From Neoluteolibacter marinus (GTDB lineage: Bacteria; Verrucomicrobiota; Verrucomicrobiia; Verrucomicrobiales; Akkermansiaceae), in contig NZ_JACZFQ010000013.1 of the NCBI RefSeq assembly GCF_014904755.1, forward strand, positions 1 through 64,000: 64,000 nt of DNA, read 5' to 3'. The position numbers were made by a program, and so were the translations under genes. Of the stretch, positions 1 through 9,396 are shown one piece after another. The notes beneath the pieces are model-generated. The model was not told where the DNA came from. It worked only from the letters and a program-made list of their open reading frames with translations, and searched no databases. Numbering within the stretch: position 1 is the stretch's first letter; each line of letters begins with the position of its first letter.

Positions 1-1337
1 CCAGCCGGACCTTGAGGGCGATGGCGGCCGGGGGCATGCACGATCATCTCGGCGGTGGCTTCCACCGCTACTCGGTGGACCGCTACTGGCACGTTCCCCA
101 CTACGAGAAGATGCTCTACGACCAGGCGCAGCTGGCACTTCTCTACCTGGAGGCGTGGCAAGCGGCGGGGGATGCCAGGGACCGGGAGGTCGCGGAGGAC
201 ATCTTCGGCTATGTGCTCGGAGAACTTCTCGATCCTTGCGGGGCCTTCCATGCGGCGGAGGATGCCGACAGCCTGCCGGAAGCGGGGGCTCCGGAGAAAA
301 AGGAAGGGGCGTTCTGGGTTTGGGAAGCAGGGGAGATCTACCGCCTGCTCGACTCCCGGACCGCGGCGGTTTTCTGCGCCGCCTACGGGATCGAGCAGGA
401 TGGCAATGCCCGCCCGGAGAGCGATCCCCACGAGGAGCTGGTCGGCATGAACACCCTCTATCAGGCGGCGGGGATTCCGTCCTTGGCGGAACAGTTCGAC
501 CTGTCCGAGGAGGCGGTCCGGCGCCTGCTCGCCGGCGCCTGCTCGGTGCTGTTGGAAGCGCGGAAAAATCGGCCGATGCCGCATCGCGACGACAAGATCA
601 TCACCTCGTGGAACGGCCTGATGATCGCCGCCCTGGCTCGCGGCGGACGGGTGTTGGAGCGGCCGGATTTGACCGGGGCCGCGGCGACCGCCCTCGATTT
701 CATCCGGCGCGAACTGTGGGACGGGGAGAAGTTGTGGCGCAGCTACCGGGGCAAGCGCGGGGCGGCCCCGGGATTCGCGGCGGACTACGCGTGCCTGATT
801 TGCGGGCTGATCGAAATGCACGGCGCGACCGGCGAGGCGGCGTGGCTCGATTGGGCGGCCGGGTTGCAGTCGGCGCTCGACCGGCTTCATTGGGAGGAGA
901 GTCGCTCCGGCTATGTCGTCCGGACCGAGTTGGGTGGCGAGGAACTGCTGGCTATCCGCGAGGATTACGATGGTGCGGAACCGGCGGCGAACCACGTCGC
1001 GGCGGTGAACCTCCTGCAACTGGCGACCCTGCTGGACGAACCGGCCTACGCCAAGCGGGCCGAGGTGATCCTGAGGGCGGGAGCGAAGGCGATCGAGACG
1101 CGGCCTTTTGCAGTTCCCGTTTTGATCGCGGCGCTGGACCTGCATCAGCGCGGCGTGGTGAAGATCGAGGTGCGGGGCGAGCCGGGGTTTGCCGCGGCGT
1201 TGCGGGAGACATGGCTCCCGCGAGCGGTGTGGACCCGGTCGGAGGGCGATGGCGACGTGGTGGTCTGTGCGGGGCAGGTGTGCCTGCCCCCGGTCACGAC
1301 GGAGGCAGGGTGGCGGGAGATCGTCGGCAAGTTGTAG
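1..1337 (+). CDS. DUF255 / YyaL-SPATA20 family protein, C-terminal part
   Basis: Partial gene. The frame is already open at base 3 and ends at TAG 1335-1337, so about 440 C-terminal residues are present. Family members are usually 650-700 residues, so the N-terminal thioredoxin-like DUF255 domain should lie upstream of the window. The visible part begins in the highly conserved GGMHDHLGGGFHRYS block, followed by VPHYEKMLYDQAQL and later DDKIITSWNGLMI; the rest is the helical alpha/alpha-toroid half of the family. These proteins are cytosolic and their reaction is not established, although the fold suggests a link between a redox domain and a sugar-epimerase-like barrel. The next gene starts 60 bases downstream on the same strand. 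The family call is secure; the function is not. Confidence 0.92.
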   Translation, partial: SRTLRAMAAGGMHDHLGGGFHRYSVDRYWHVPHYEKMLYDQAQLALLYLEAWQAAGDARDREVAEDIFGYVLGELLDPCGAFHAAEDADSLPEAGAPEKKEGAFWVWEAGEIYRLLDSRTAAVFCAAYGIEQDGNARPESDPHEELVGMNTLYQAAGIPSLAEQFDLSEEAVRRLLAGACSVLLEARKNRPMPHRDDKIITSWNGLMIAALARGGRVLERPDLTGAAATALDFIRRELWDGEKLWRSYRGKRGAAPGFAADYACLICGLIEMHGATGEAAWLDWAAGLQSALDRLHWEESRSGYVVRTELGGEELLAIREDYDGAEPAANHVAAVNLLQLATLLDEPAYAKRAEVILRAGAKAIETRPFAVPVLIAALDLHQRGVVKIEVRGEPGFAAALRETWLPRAVWTRSEGDGDVVVCAGQVCLPPVTTEAGWREIVGKL

Positions 1338-1397
1338 GGCTCGCCGGGCAAAACTTTTGCTTCCGCGCGTTGCCGGGCGGGGGCTAGAGAGGGGTGG

Positions 1398-4097
1398 ATG
1401 ATGGAGTGTGAATTCCTCGGCTGGGACCGGCCGTTCCTGGGCTTGGCCGTCGAATGGCTGTTAGAACGGCGCGACGCGATGCCGGCGATGCTGGTGGTGG
1501 TGCCGACCGCCCAGGCGGGGCGTCGCCTGCGCGAGGCCCTGGCGGAGTCCACGGGCGCGCTGCTGGCTCCGAAAGTGGTGACGCCCGGCCATTTCCTGGA
1601 TACCGGCGAGGCGGCGTCCGACGCGATCGAGCTGCTGGCATGGATCGAGACCCTGGAGTCGACCCGTGATTGGGAGCCCTACACGGCGGCCTTTCCGGTG
1701 CCACCGGGAGAAGGCGAGGCAGCGGGTTGGGCGATGGGGCTGGCGAAGTCGCTGGCCGGGGTTCGGATGAGTTTGCAGGAGAATGCCCTGACCCTCGGTG
1801 ATGCCGCCAGGTGGCTTTCGAAGACCGTCGAGGCCGAGCGCTGGCAGGCTCTCTCCGGCCTGGAGGGGCGGGTTGAGAGGCGGCTCGCTGCCTGGGGTTA
1901 CAAGAGTCGCAGCCGCCTGCTGGCCCAAGGCGGCTTTCAGGTCGCCCCGGGCGTCCAAAGGATCGTGCTGGCCGGTGTCGCCGATTTGCCGGGCGCGGTC
2001 CGGAATGTTCTCGGCCAATCCACGGTGCCGGTCACCGTGCTGATCGGCGCTCCGGCAGGAGAAGAAGCCGGCTTCGATGCGCTGGGGCAGCCGGTGGAGG
2101 CGTGGCACAGCCGGGTGATCGAATGGCCGGAGCCGGGCGATGTGGTGCTGGCTGCCGACCCGCGCTCGCAGGCGGCCGAGGCCTTGCAACGGGTGGCCCG
2201 GGCCGGCACTCCGTCCGATTCGCTCGCGCTGGGATCCGCGGACGAGGCGACCGCCGGTGAGCTGGTGCGGGCGTTCGGGCGGGCGGGTTGGAAACTCCAC
2301 GATCCCTCGCATGTGCCTTCCGCGCCGCTGCTGGCTTGGCTGGGAGCCTGGCGGCAGTTCGTGGCGCAGCCGGGAGCGGCGGCGGCGATCGATCTGTTAG
2401 GGTTTCCGGAAAGCGGTGTTCTTGTCGGCGGGCGGCGCGCCCAGCGGGTCGCCGCCTTGTCAACGGCGCGCGACCAATGGCTCGCCCGCGGGCGGGAGGA
2501 CCTGCAGCGGATCGCGCCGTTGGAGCGACGCCAGCCCGAAGGGGTGGAACTGGCGGAGGCCACCCTGGCCGCGCTGGAGAAACGCCGGACGACGTTCTTG
2601 GGTGAAGGTTTCCATGCGGGAATGCGGCGGCTGCTGTCGATGATCGATCCGGAAGGTGAGCGAAGTACTGGGATTCTCGGCTGGCTCGATACGACGTCCG
2701 GTGTCGCCGGCGAAGTCCGGCGCGATCCGGGGTTTTGGATCGACCTCCTTCGCGGCACCGCGCCCGAGCCGGTGGCCGGAGCTCCGGACGACCGGGTGCT
2801 CGACGTGCAGGGATGGCTGGAGCTTTTCCATGAACCCGGCCGGCACCTCGTGGTGTGCGGGATGAACGAGGGCTTGGTGCCGTCGCGGGCCAGCACCGAC
2901 GCGTGGCTGCCGGAGGGCACGCGGAAGCTGTTAGGCCTGTCCCATGACGGCACGCGGGCGGCGCGGGATGCTTATCTGCTCACCGCGATGACCGCGGCCC
3001 GTCGTCACGACGGCCGGGTCGACCTTCTGTTGGCAAAGGCCGGCGCGGGCGGTGACGTGCTGCTGCCGTCGAGGCTGTTGCTGGCGGCGGGCGAGGAGGA
3101 TTTGCCGGCACGGGTCGGCCTCTTGTTCCGCGAGGTCGAACCGCCGGACTCGTCGCTGGCGTGGACCTTGGACGATGCCTGGAAATGGCGGCCGCGGATG
3201 GTCGGGAAGGAGTTGCGAATCGGGGTCACGTCGTTCGCCGACTATCTGGCCTGTCCTTTCCGCTTTTACCTCAAGCACGTCGCCGGGATGAGCGCGCCCG
3301 ATCCGGAGCGGGTCGAATGGAATGCCCGCGATTTCGGCAACGTCGCCCACGTCGTGGTGGAGCGCTGGGCGCTCGATGCCGAGGCCCGCGACTACTCGAA
3401 GACGGAAGCCATCGAAGCCTGGGTTCACCAGGAGCTGGACCGGGTGTTGGCGGAGCGGTTCGGCGCCAAGGTGCCTCTCGCCGTGCGCATCCAGCGTGAG
3501 TCGATGCGCCAGCGCTTGTCCTGGTTTTCGAAAGTGCAGGCGGCCGAGCGGGCCTCCGGCTGGCGGATTGCGGAGGTGGAAAAGAAATTCGAGATCGAGA
3601 TCGACGGGGTGACGCTGGTCGGGCGGGTGGATCGCATCGAGCGCCATGACGACGGCCGCCGGCGGGTACTGGACTACAAGACGACCGCGGCGGCAGCCGT
3701 CGTCGAAAGCGCCCATCGGACGGCCGTCAACGCCGCGACCCGCTTGCCCGTCCATCTCGAGAACGTGGCCGAAGTCCTGTGCACTTCTCCGGACGGCAAG
3801 GCGAAGCGCTGGAAGAACCTGCAGCTGGCACTCTATTCGGTGGCCCTCGGCGATGTCGATGAACTCGGGTACTTCGCCTTGGGCGCGACCGAGGGCGACG
3901 TGAAGATCTCCCTTTGGGACGGGTTTTGCCCCGCCGACCGGGAGTCGGCTGCCGGCTGCGCCCGCTGGGTCATCGGCAAGGTCCGGGACCGAGTCTTCTG
4001 GCCGCCGGCGGACAAGGCGACCTACGACGATTACGAGGTGCTGGCCTTGGGCAGGACCCTCGGCGAGACGGTGGCCTGGGAAGGAGGTGCCGCGTGA
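1398..4097 (+). CDS. AddB/RexB-like PD-(D/E)XK nuclease subunit
   Basis: This 899-residue protein is probably the nuclease-scaffold partner of the helicase encoded next, together forming an AddAB/RexAB-type recombination exonuclease acting on double-strand ends. The N-terminal part looks like a UvrD-type fold (VVVPTAQAGRRLREAL near residue 35) but has no GxxGxGKT Walker A loop, so helicase activity is probably lost. The C-terminal part carries a RecB-family nuclease: GVTSFADYLACPFRFYLKH from about residue 610, a GNVAH helix near 650, and the catalytic VLDYKTT near 758. The C-terminal Cys triplet that completes the iron-sulfur staple of Bacillus AddB is not apparent. The ATG at 1398 follows a GAGAGGGG stretch. 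The stop overlaps the next start (GTGA, 4094-4097), indicating translational coupling. Confidence 0.88.
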   Translation: MMECEFLGWDRPFLGLAVEWLLERRDAMPAMLVVVPTAQAGRRLREALAESTGALLAPKVVTPGHFLDTGEAASDAIELLAWIETLESTRDWEPYTAAFPVPPGEGEAAGWAMGLAKSLAGVRMSLQENALTLGDAARWLSKTVEAERWQALSGLEGRVERRLAAWGYKSRSRLLAQGGFQVAPGVQRIVLAGVADLPGAVRNVLGQSTVPVTVLIGAPAGEEAGFDALGQPVEAWHSRVIEWPEPGDVVLAADPRSQAAEALQRVARAGTPSDSLALGSADEATAGELVRAFGRAGWKLHDPSHVPSAPLLAWLGAWRQFVAQPGAAAAIDLLGFPESGVLVGGRRAQRVAALSTARDQWLARGREDLQRIAPLERRQPEGVELAEATLAALEKRRTTFLGEGFHAGMRRLLSMIDPEGERSTGILGWLDTTSGVAGEVRRDPGFWIDLLRGTAPEPVAGAPDDRVLDVQGWLELFHEPGRHLVVCGMNEGLVPSRASTDAWLPEGTRKLLGLSHDGTRAARDAYLLTAMTAARRHDGRVDLLLAKAGAGGDVLLPSRLLLAAGEEDLPARVGLLFREVEPPDSSLAWTLDDAWKWRPRMVGKELRIGVTSFADYLACPFRFYLKHVAGMSAPDPERVEWNARDFGNVAHVVVERWALDAEARDYSKTEAIEAWVHQELDRVLAERFGAKVPLAVRIQRESMRQRLSWFSKVQAAERASGWRIAEVEKKFEIEIDGVTLVGRVDRIERHDDGRRRVLDYKTTAAAAVVESAHRTAVNAATRLPVHLENVAEVLCTSPDGKAKRWKNLQLALYSVALGDVDELGYFALGATEGDVKISLWDGFCPADRESAAGCARWVIGKVRDRVFWPPADKATYDDYEVLALGRTLGETVAWEGGAA

Positions 4098-7000
4098 GCG
4101 AGCCGGGGATCCTTTCCAAAAACCTCATGATCCTCGCTTCGGCGGGATCGGGAAAGACCTTCCAGCTCGGCAACCGGGTGATCGGCCTGATCGGGGCCCG
4201 CGAGGTCGACCCTGCGCGGATCGTCGCGCTCACCTTCACCCGCAAGGCGGCGGGCGAATTCGCCGACTCGGTGCTCTCGAAGCTGGCGTCCTGCGCGGCC
4301 GATCCCGCGGCTGCCGCGGCCCTGTGCCGCCAGGTCGGCGCGACTTTCGAGGTGCCGCCGGTGCTGTGGCGGGTGGTGCGGGCCTTGCCGGCATTCCAGC
4401 TCGGCACGATGGACGGGTTTTTCGCGAAGATCGTACGAGGTTTCCAGTATGAGCTGGGCCTGACCGGCGGGACCTTCGAATTGATCGAGGGACCCCGGCT
4501 CGAGGCGGCGATGGCGGACATCCTGACCGAGATCCTGGGAACGGCTCTCGAGCACGGCGGCGCGGAGGAATTCCTGCAGGCCTTCCGCCGGGCGACGCTG
4601 GGCAAGGAAGGGCAGGGCGTGCTGAGGGACGTGGAGCAGTTTCTGGGGCAATGGCACGGCTGGTGGAAGTCGGGCATCCCGCTGGAAAGCTGGGGCGCGG
4701 AGGCGGTCTTCGGCGGCTTGCCGGAGGTCGATGCCTGGGAGGAAGGCAAAAGGGGGCTGCTCAACACGCTCAGGCAAGGGGAGCTGCCCGACCCGGCGGC
4801 GAAACTGGTGGACCAGTTCGAGCTCCACACCGTCGGTAGCGGGAGGATCGCGAAGGTCGGCGTGTTGTTCGACCGCCTGCTCGAGGCGGTGCCCGGGGAG
4901 GGCGAAATCGAGGTGAAGTTCCGCAACAAGCCCCACCGGTTTTCCGCCAGGACCTCGGACCTGTGGCGGGAAGTCTTCCGCCTGCTGGCCGGCTGCGAGC
5001 TGGCGGCGGCGGTTGCACGGACCCGGGCGGTGGCGGAGCTGGTCGCCGGGCTGGACGGGGAATGCGAGCGGCGCTTGCGCCGGAAGGGCCTGCTGGGCTT
5101 CGACGACGTCAAGCAGTTGATGGGGCGCTGGACGCGGGACGAGGAATCGAGGCTGCGGCGCGAGGCGGTGGATTTCCGGCTCGACGCCCGCTACGACCAT
5201 TGGTTGCTCGACGAGTTCCAGGATACCAGCCGGGCGGAGTGGAACGGCATCGTGCCCTTGTTGGACGAAGCGGCGAGCCGCGAGGACGGGTCGCTGTTCG
5301 TGGTCGGCGACCGCAAGCAGGCGATCTATGGTTGGCGCGGCGGCGACGTTAGCTTGTTCGACGAGGTCGAGCGGCGCTACGGGGCCAACGATCACCTCAA
5401 GCTGAGGACCATGCCGGAGTCGTGGCGATCGTGCCCGGCGGTGCTGGAGCTGGTGAATGCGGTATGCGGCGACGTGGCGACGATCCGGGAGCTCTTCGGC
5501 GCTGAAATGGCACGGCGCTGGCCGTGGGAGGACCACGTCTCGGCGAAGCCTCAGCTCACGGGCGAGTCCCGGGTCGAGGTGGTCGCGAAGGACGACCGCG
5601 ACGAGCGGCTGGTGGAGCTTTTGCGGGAGATCGGGATCGGCGGGCGGAACCTCACCTGCGGGGTGCTGGTGCGGACCAACGCGCAGGTGCGCGCCACCGC
5701 ATCCTTGCTGCGGGAGCACGGCTTCGACGTGATCGAGGAGGGCCGCCGGCAGCCGGTCGCCGACAATGCCCCCGGGGTTGCCCTGCTGCATCTGGTGCGG
5801 TGGCTGGCCGATCCGGCGGACGCCTTCGCCCGGCAGGTGGTGGCGATGTCGCCGTTGCAGCCGGTTTTGGAATCGATCTATGGCACCGCTTGGTACGAGG
5901 TGTGGGAAGGCTCCCTGAAGGATGCCATCGAACACGGTTTCGCGACAGCGGTGGAACAGTGGATCGAGCCGTTGTGGGACGAACTTTCCACCTTCGCGCA
6001 ACGGCGGGTGGGGGATGTGATCGGGGCCCTGGCCGAGTTCGATGCGGCGGGTGCCGGGACGCCCCGCGAGGCGGCGCGATGGCTGGCCGATCTGGAAATC
6101 CCGCAAAGCCCCGGCGCGGCGGCCGTGCAGGTGCTGACGGTCCACAAGTCGAAGGGGCTCGGCTTCGACGTGGTGGTGCTGCCCGAGATCGAGGACACGC
6201 AGGTGCCAAATCACGGGGATTTCAACGTGGCCCGCGGGCGCGTGAACGGGGAGCCATGGTTGCTTGAGCCGCCACCGGCGTGGGTGCGGAGCCTGGTGCC
6301 GGTGATTGGCGAGGCGGAAAATGCCTGGGCCGATGACCAGCGCTATGAGGCGATGTGTGTGCTCTACGTGGCGCTGACCCGGGCGAAGCGGGGCCTCTAT
6401 GTGTTGCTGCCCGAAGTGCCGAAGAGCCGCAAGGACGCGGACGAATGGGCGTCGATGGCGAATTGGATCTCGCGTTCCGGAAGTCAGGATGGACCGGTCA
6501 TTTTCCAGTCGGGCGATCCGGCGTGGTGGCGGGAGGTCGGGCATCGGGAGGTCCCGGTGAAGGATTCGGTTCCCGCCCTGGCTGCCGGTTTCCCGTTGCG
6601 GGATCGCGTGACGCCATCGGGCGCGAAGAAGGAAGCTCCGGCGGGTGTCGCCTCGGCGTCGGGCATGGCCTTCGGTGCCGAGGTGCACGAAGGGTTCGAG
6701 AGACTGTCGTGGGTCGATGAAGAACCGTTCGAAGCCGCCGCGGGCGCCGGCGGGGCATTGATCGCGGAACTACTGGAAATATCCGAGATCCGGGCGGTGT
6801 TCGAGCGTGGCGGACGCAGGGTCGACTTGTTCCGCGAGCAGCCGGTGGAATCGGTGGCCGGGAAGACCTGGCTCAGCGGTGTGATTGATCGCCTGCACCT
6901 TTTCCGCGATGAAGCGGGTCAGGTCGAGCGCATCGAGGTGATCGATTTCAAGACCGACGCGGTGGAATCGGCCGACCAACTGGCCGGGCGATATGTCGGC

Positions 7001-7102
7001 CAGATGCAGGCCTACCGGGAGTTGATGACGGGTGCCTTCGGCGACGTCCCGGTGAAGTGCCTGCTGCTGTCGACCAAGCTGCGAGCGTGGGTGGAGGTGT
7101 AG
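4094..7102 (+). CDS. AddA/RecB-like UvrD-family helicase-nuclease
   Basis: This 1002-residue protein is a superfamily 1A helicase fused to a RecB-type nuclease. I start it at GTG 4094 because a strong AAGGAGG (4081-4087) sits six bases upstream and the start overlaps the stop of the preceding gene; the open frame extends further upstream but only as a shadow of that gene. Helicase motifs run in order: Walker A ASAGSGKT (Lys about 21), ALTFTRKAAGEF, LLDEFQDT near 373, VVGDRKQAIYGWRGGD, VLTVHKSKGLGFD near 683 and YVALTRAKRGLYV near 757. The C-terminus has GAEVHEGFE and VIDFKTDAV near 950, the nuclease core. The pair should process DNA ends for RecA-dependent repair. It ends one base from the convergent stop of the next gene. 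Confidence 0.93.
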   Translation: MSEPGILSKNLMILASAGSGKTFQLGNRVIGLIGAREVDPARIVALTFTRKAAGEFADSVLSKLASCAADPAAAAALCRQVGATFEVPPVLWRVVRALPAFQLGTMDGFFAKIVRGFQYELGLTGGTFELIEGPRLEAAMADILTEILGTALEHGGAEEFLQAFRRATLGKEGQGVLRDVEQFLGQWHGWWKSGIPLESWGAEAVFGGLPEVDAWEEGKRGLLNTLRQGELPDPAAKLVDQFELHTVGSGRIAKVGVLFDRLLEAVPGEGEIEVKFRNKPHRFSARTSDLWREVFRLLAGCELAAAVARTRAVAELVAGLDGECERRLRRKGLLGFDDVKQLMGRWTRDEESRLRREAVDFRLDARYDHWLLDEFQDTSRAEWNGIVPLLDEAASREDGSLFVVGDRKQAIYGWRGGDVSLFDEVERRYGANDHLKLRTMPESWRSCPAVLELVNAVCGDVATIRELFGAEMARRWPWEDHVSAKPQLTGESRVEVVAKDDRDERLVELLREIGIGGRNLTCGVLVRTNAQVRATASLLREHGFDVIEEGRRQPVADNAPGVALLHLVRWLADPADAFARQVVAMSPLQPVLESIYGTAWYEVWEGSLKDAIEHGFATAVEQWIEPLWDELSTFAQRRVGDVIGALAEFDAAGAGTPREAARWLADLEIPQSPGAAAVQVLTVHKSKGLGFDVVVLPEIEDTQVPNHGDFNVARGRVNGEPWLLEPPPAWVRSLVPVIGEAENAWADDQRYEAMCVLYVALTRAKRGLYVLLPEVPKSRKDADEWASMANWISRSGSQDGPVIFQSGDPAWWREVGHREVPVKDSVPALAAGFPLRDRVTPSGAKKEAPAGVASASGMAFGAEVHEGFERLSWVDEEPFEAAAGAGGALIAELLEISEIRAVFERGGRRVDLFREQPVESVAGKTWLSGVIDRLHLFRDEAGQVERIEVIDFKTDAVESADQLAGRYVGQMQAYRELMTGAFGDVPVKCLLLSTKLRAWVEV

Positions 7103-7103
7103 C

Positions 7104-8066
7104 TCAAGTCGCGGGGGCGACCCGTTGCAGCAGACGGCCGGCGAAGAACGCGATGAAGGGGATGGCAATCATTGCGTAGTAGAAACCTTGATCCCCGAAT
7201 GATAGCTTGTGGAACTCTAGTCCAACGGGTAGGAGAAGGATTGCATCGACCAAAGGGATTCCGGCAAGCAATGCCGAGACGAGGGCAGATGTGGGTCTGC
7301 GGTAGACGGTGAGGCTCACAACAAGCCAAATCGTGAAGGGTATCATTCCCGTCCAAGCGATCGTCGGCTGCAGGGGGAAAAGAAGGCAAGGCATGGCCAG
7401 GAGCGGAAACCACAGCAGGGTGCGGGCAATGATCTTCGGGCCGCGTGGTGGATCCGGCATGCTTTCATAGCGTGCGGAAAGCGAAAGACCGGCGATGTAG
7501 GCGAATAGTCCGCTGGCAAGTGTTGCCACGATCCCAAAGAGAATCAGAGCGCTCTTGGGATTCCGCCAGAACAGCTCAGCGAGCTCATAGTGGTTCCAAT
7601 CCGAAAAGACGCCGAGGAAGTACAATCCGGCCCGGCAGAGACCCATGGGAACTACCGACCAGATCGTCTGTTTGTGGATCCGTGTATAAACGATGATCGA
7701 AGAAAGGATGAGCAGGGCGATGATCCCGCATGCGATCGACGCGAAGAAGGCCACTGCAATGCCTGCGGACGCAGTCGCGGCCGCTGCAACGAGGTAAGTT
7801 GCAGGTCGAAAAGTCCCCGACGGCAAAGCTCGCTCCGGACGACGGGACTCGTCCCAGTTCCGGTCGTACCAATCGTTTGCAAGGTTGCCGGCAAAGTAGA
7901 GCAGCAGCCCTGCTATGACCGGGGCGACGAAGAGATGGCCCGGGACTTCTGGGACAACCAAATTAAACAGGGTAGCACCTACGAACACTCCGAGGCACAC
8001 GTTGCTCACCACGCTCGGCGCGTTGGCGATGCGCAGGGTGGCGAGGAGGGAGCGGGTGCGGGTCAC
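7104..8066 (-). CDS. eboC: UbiA-family prenyltransferase, EboC-like
   Basis: This 320-residue polytopic membrane protein belongs to the UbiA prenyltransferase superfamily. The first aspartate-rich motif is clear: NDWYDRNWD at residues 64-72, followed by the family-typical RPERALPSG. Later segments (MGLCRAGLYFLG, YIAGLSLSARYE) resemble EboC rather than UbiA or heme O synthase. Its upstream neighbour in the same operon is EboE, which strongly supports the EboC reading. In cyanobacteria ebo genes are needed to move a scytonemin precursor to the periplasm; the substrate here is unknown. The start is a GTG at 8066. It is third in a minus-strand operon after a methyltransferase and EboE. The UbiA family is near certain; the eboC label is inferred from motifs and context. 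Confidence 0.8.
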   Translation of the reverse strand: MTRTRSLLATLRIANAPSVVSNVCLGVFVGATLFNLVVPEVPGHLFVAPVIAGLLLYFAGNLANDWYDRNWDESRRPERALPSGTFRPATYLVAAAATASAGIAVAFFASIACGIIALLILSSIIVYTRIHKQTIWSVVPMGLCRAGLYFLGVFSDWNHYELAELFWRNPKSALILFGIVATLASGLFAYIAGLSLSARYESMPDPPRGPKIIARTLLWFPLLAMPCLLFPLQPTIAWTGMIPFTIWLVVSLTVYRRPTSALVSALLAGIPLVDAILLLPVGLEFHKLSFGDQGFYYAMIAIPFIAFFAGRLLQRVAPAT

Positions 8067-8104
8067 GACGGGGTTCTAGTGGCGGCTTGAGAGGGCGGCA
8101 AGAC

Positions 8105-8210
8105 GTAGCGCAACGTTCCACGTTGCGGGCGGGGGCGGCGGGTTCGGGAAGTTTCGGCGCGCAGGGCGAGACGAGGCAGTGCCCGTACGCAACTTGCAAA
8201 GTTGCGCTAC
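8105..8210. repeat. REP/BIME-like inverted-repeat element
   Basis: The element is bounded by a perfect 10-base inverted repeat, GTAGCGCAAC at 8105-8114 and GTTGCGCTAC at 8201-8210. Each end is itself a hairpin: CGCAACG-TTCCA-CGTTGCG on the left and CGCAACT-TGCAA-AGTTGCG on the right. The two outer arms match over about 22 bases with few changes. The right arm supplies the eboE stop codon (TAG, complement of 8207-8209). The layout of two hairpins facing each other across a short spacer is that of a bacterial interspersed mosaic element. No second copy is visible in the window. Confidence 0.75.
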
Positions 8211-9340
8211 TTCAGCACCCAGCGGTATTCCGCGGCGATCTGTTCCTCGACCGGACGCTGCATGTCCTGCGGCAGCACGCCCCAGGTGTAGGTCTCGATC
8301 TCCCAATGCGAGCAGAGCCCGGGGACTTCCTTCGCCAGTTCCAAGGCGTCGCGCGAGTGCTGGCGGGTGCTGCGGAGCGGTTCGGCCGGGGCGGCGTCGA
8401 GCGGGATGTGGAAATGGACGCGCCATTGCTCGGCGTCGCGGCCGTCGGGGGTATCGAGCGAGGCGATGCCGTCCGGCAGGTCGGTGAAGCGCTCGATGCG
8501 GCCGTCGGGGTGACGGGCGAGGACCTGGTGGAGGTAGGTCGGCTCGTCGAACTTGCGCAGCGCGTCGACGGCATGCGGGACACGGGGGTCGAGGGCGAGG
8601 GCGGACGAGAGGTGGATCTTGGAAATCCGCAGTCCTTCCCCGCGCAAGGCGTTGAGGGAGTCGCGGGCTTCCTCATACTGGAGGGCGAAGTGGCAGCAGT
8701 CGTAGTTGATGCCGATCCGCCGCTTGATCATTTCGTGGTCCCCGGCGTCGCCGAGCAGGCGGTCGAAGAAGCGCAGGGTTTCCTCGGTGTTCTCGAAGTG
8801 GCCGCGGGGTTCGGGCTCGAGCCCGAGGTGGAGATCGCGGCCGGAGATGTCGCTGAGGGCATCGACGAAGCCGGCGAGCTCGATCAGGTTCTCGCGGATC
8901 AGCGACTCGTCGGCCTCGAACTCCTTGAAGGATCCGGGGAGCGTGGAGACCGAGCCGTCGATGCCTTCCGGGACGAGCTCGGAGACGATGGTGAACAGCT
9001 CCTTGGTGTATTCGAGGCGGGCGGGATCGCTCCAGTCGGGGCGGAAGACGTTGCGCTTGACCCGGGTGCCGTGGAAGTCGCCGTAGGGAAAGCCGTTGAT
9101 GGTGAAAACGTAGGCGTTCTTGGCGGCGAGCCAGTCCTTGAATTTCGCCAGTTCATCGCCGCGGAGGAGTTCGGTCGCCGCCTTGGCGGACAGTCGCAGG
9201 CCGATGGCGTAGGCTTCGTAGGGGGCGACGAGGTGGCGGACCTTCATCGCATGCGTGTCGAGCGCCCGGAAGGTGCTCGGCCAGTCCTCGGCGGGATGGA
9301 TGTTGGTGCAGTAGGCGAGATGGCCGTGGGGAAAACGCAT
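8207..9340 (-). CDS. eboE: EboE-like TIM-barrel metabolite traffic protein
   Basis: This 377-residue protein resembles the TIM-barrel (xylose-isomerase-like) protein EboE. The hallmark is the very N-terminus, MRFPHGHLAYCTNIHP, followed by barrel segments such as TINGFPYGDFHG and HLGLEPEPRGHFENT and a C-terminal EIETYTWGVLP. I start at ATG 9340 because this is where family homology begins; the open frame reaches further upstream with low-complexity sequence. Ebo proteins are conserved across many phyla and needed for periplasmic delivery of certain secondary-metabolite precursors, but the reaction of EboE is unknown. Here it lies between a methyltransferase gene (56-base gap) and eboC. The usual eboA, eboB and eboD partners are absent from the window. 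The stop codon falls inside a REP-like element. Confidence 0.85.
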   Translation of the reverse strand: MRFPHGHLAYCTNIHPAEDWPSTFRALDTHAMKVRHLVAPYEAYAIGLRLSAKAATELLRGDELAKFKDWLAAKNAYVFTINGFPYGDFHGTRVKRNVFRPDWSDPARLEYTKELFTIVSELVPEGIDGSVSTLPGSFKEFEADESLIRENLIELAGFVDALSDISGRDLHLGLEPEPRGHFENTEETLRFFDRLLGDAGDHEMIKRRIGINYDCCHFALQYEEARDSLNALRGEGLRISKIHLSSALALDPRVPHAVDALRKFDEPTYLHQVLARHPDGRIERFTDLPDGIASLDTPDGRDAEQWRVHFHIPLDAAPAEPLRSTRQHSRDALELAKEVPGLCSHWEIETYTWGVLPQDMQRPVEEQIAAEYRWVLK

Positions 9341-9396
9341 GGCGGGGGGAATCTCGGCCGACGACCGGGGATTGTCGAATCTGGAATCGTTAGGGC

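Noticed and set aside
4031-6688. 885-codon open frame antisense to the AddA-like gene
   Set aside because: It is a by-product of high GC and third-position bias on the opposite strand; the sense gene has complete helicase motifs and the antisense frame has no family features.
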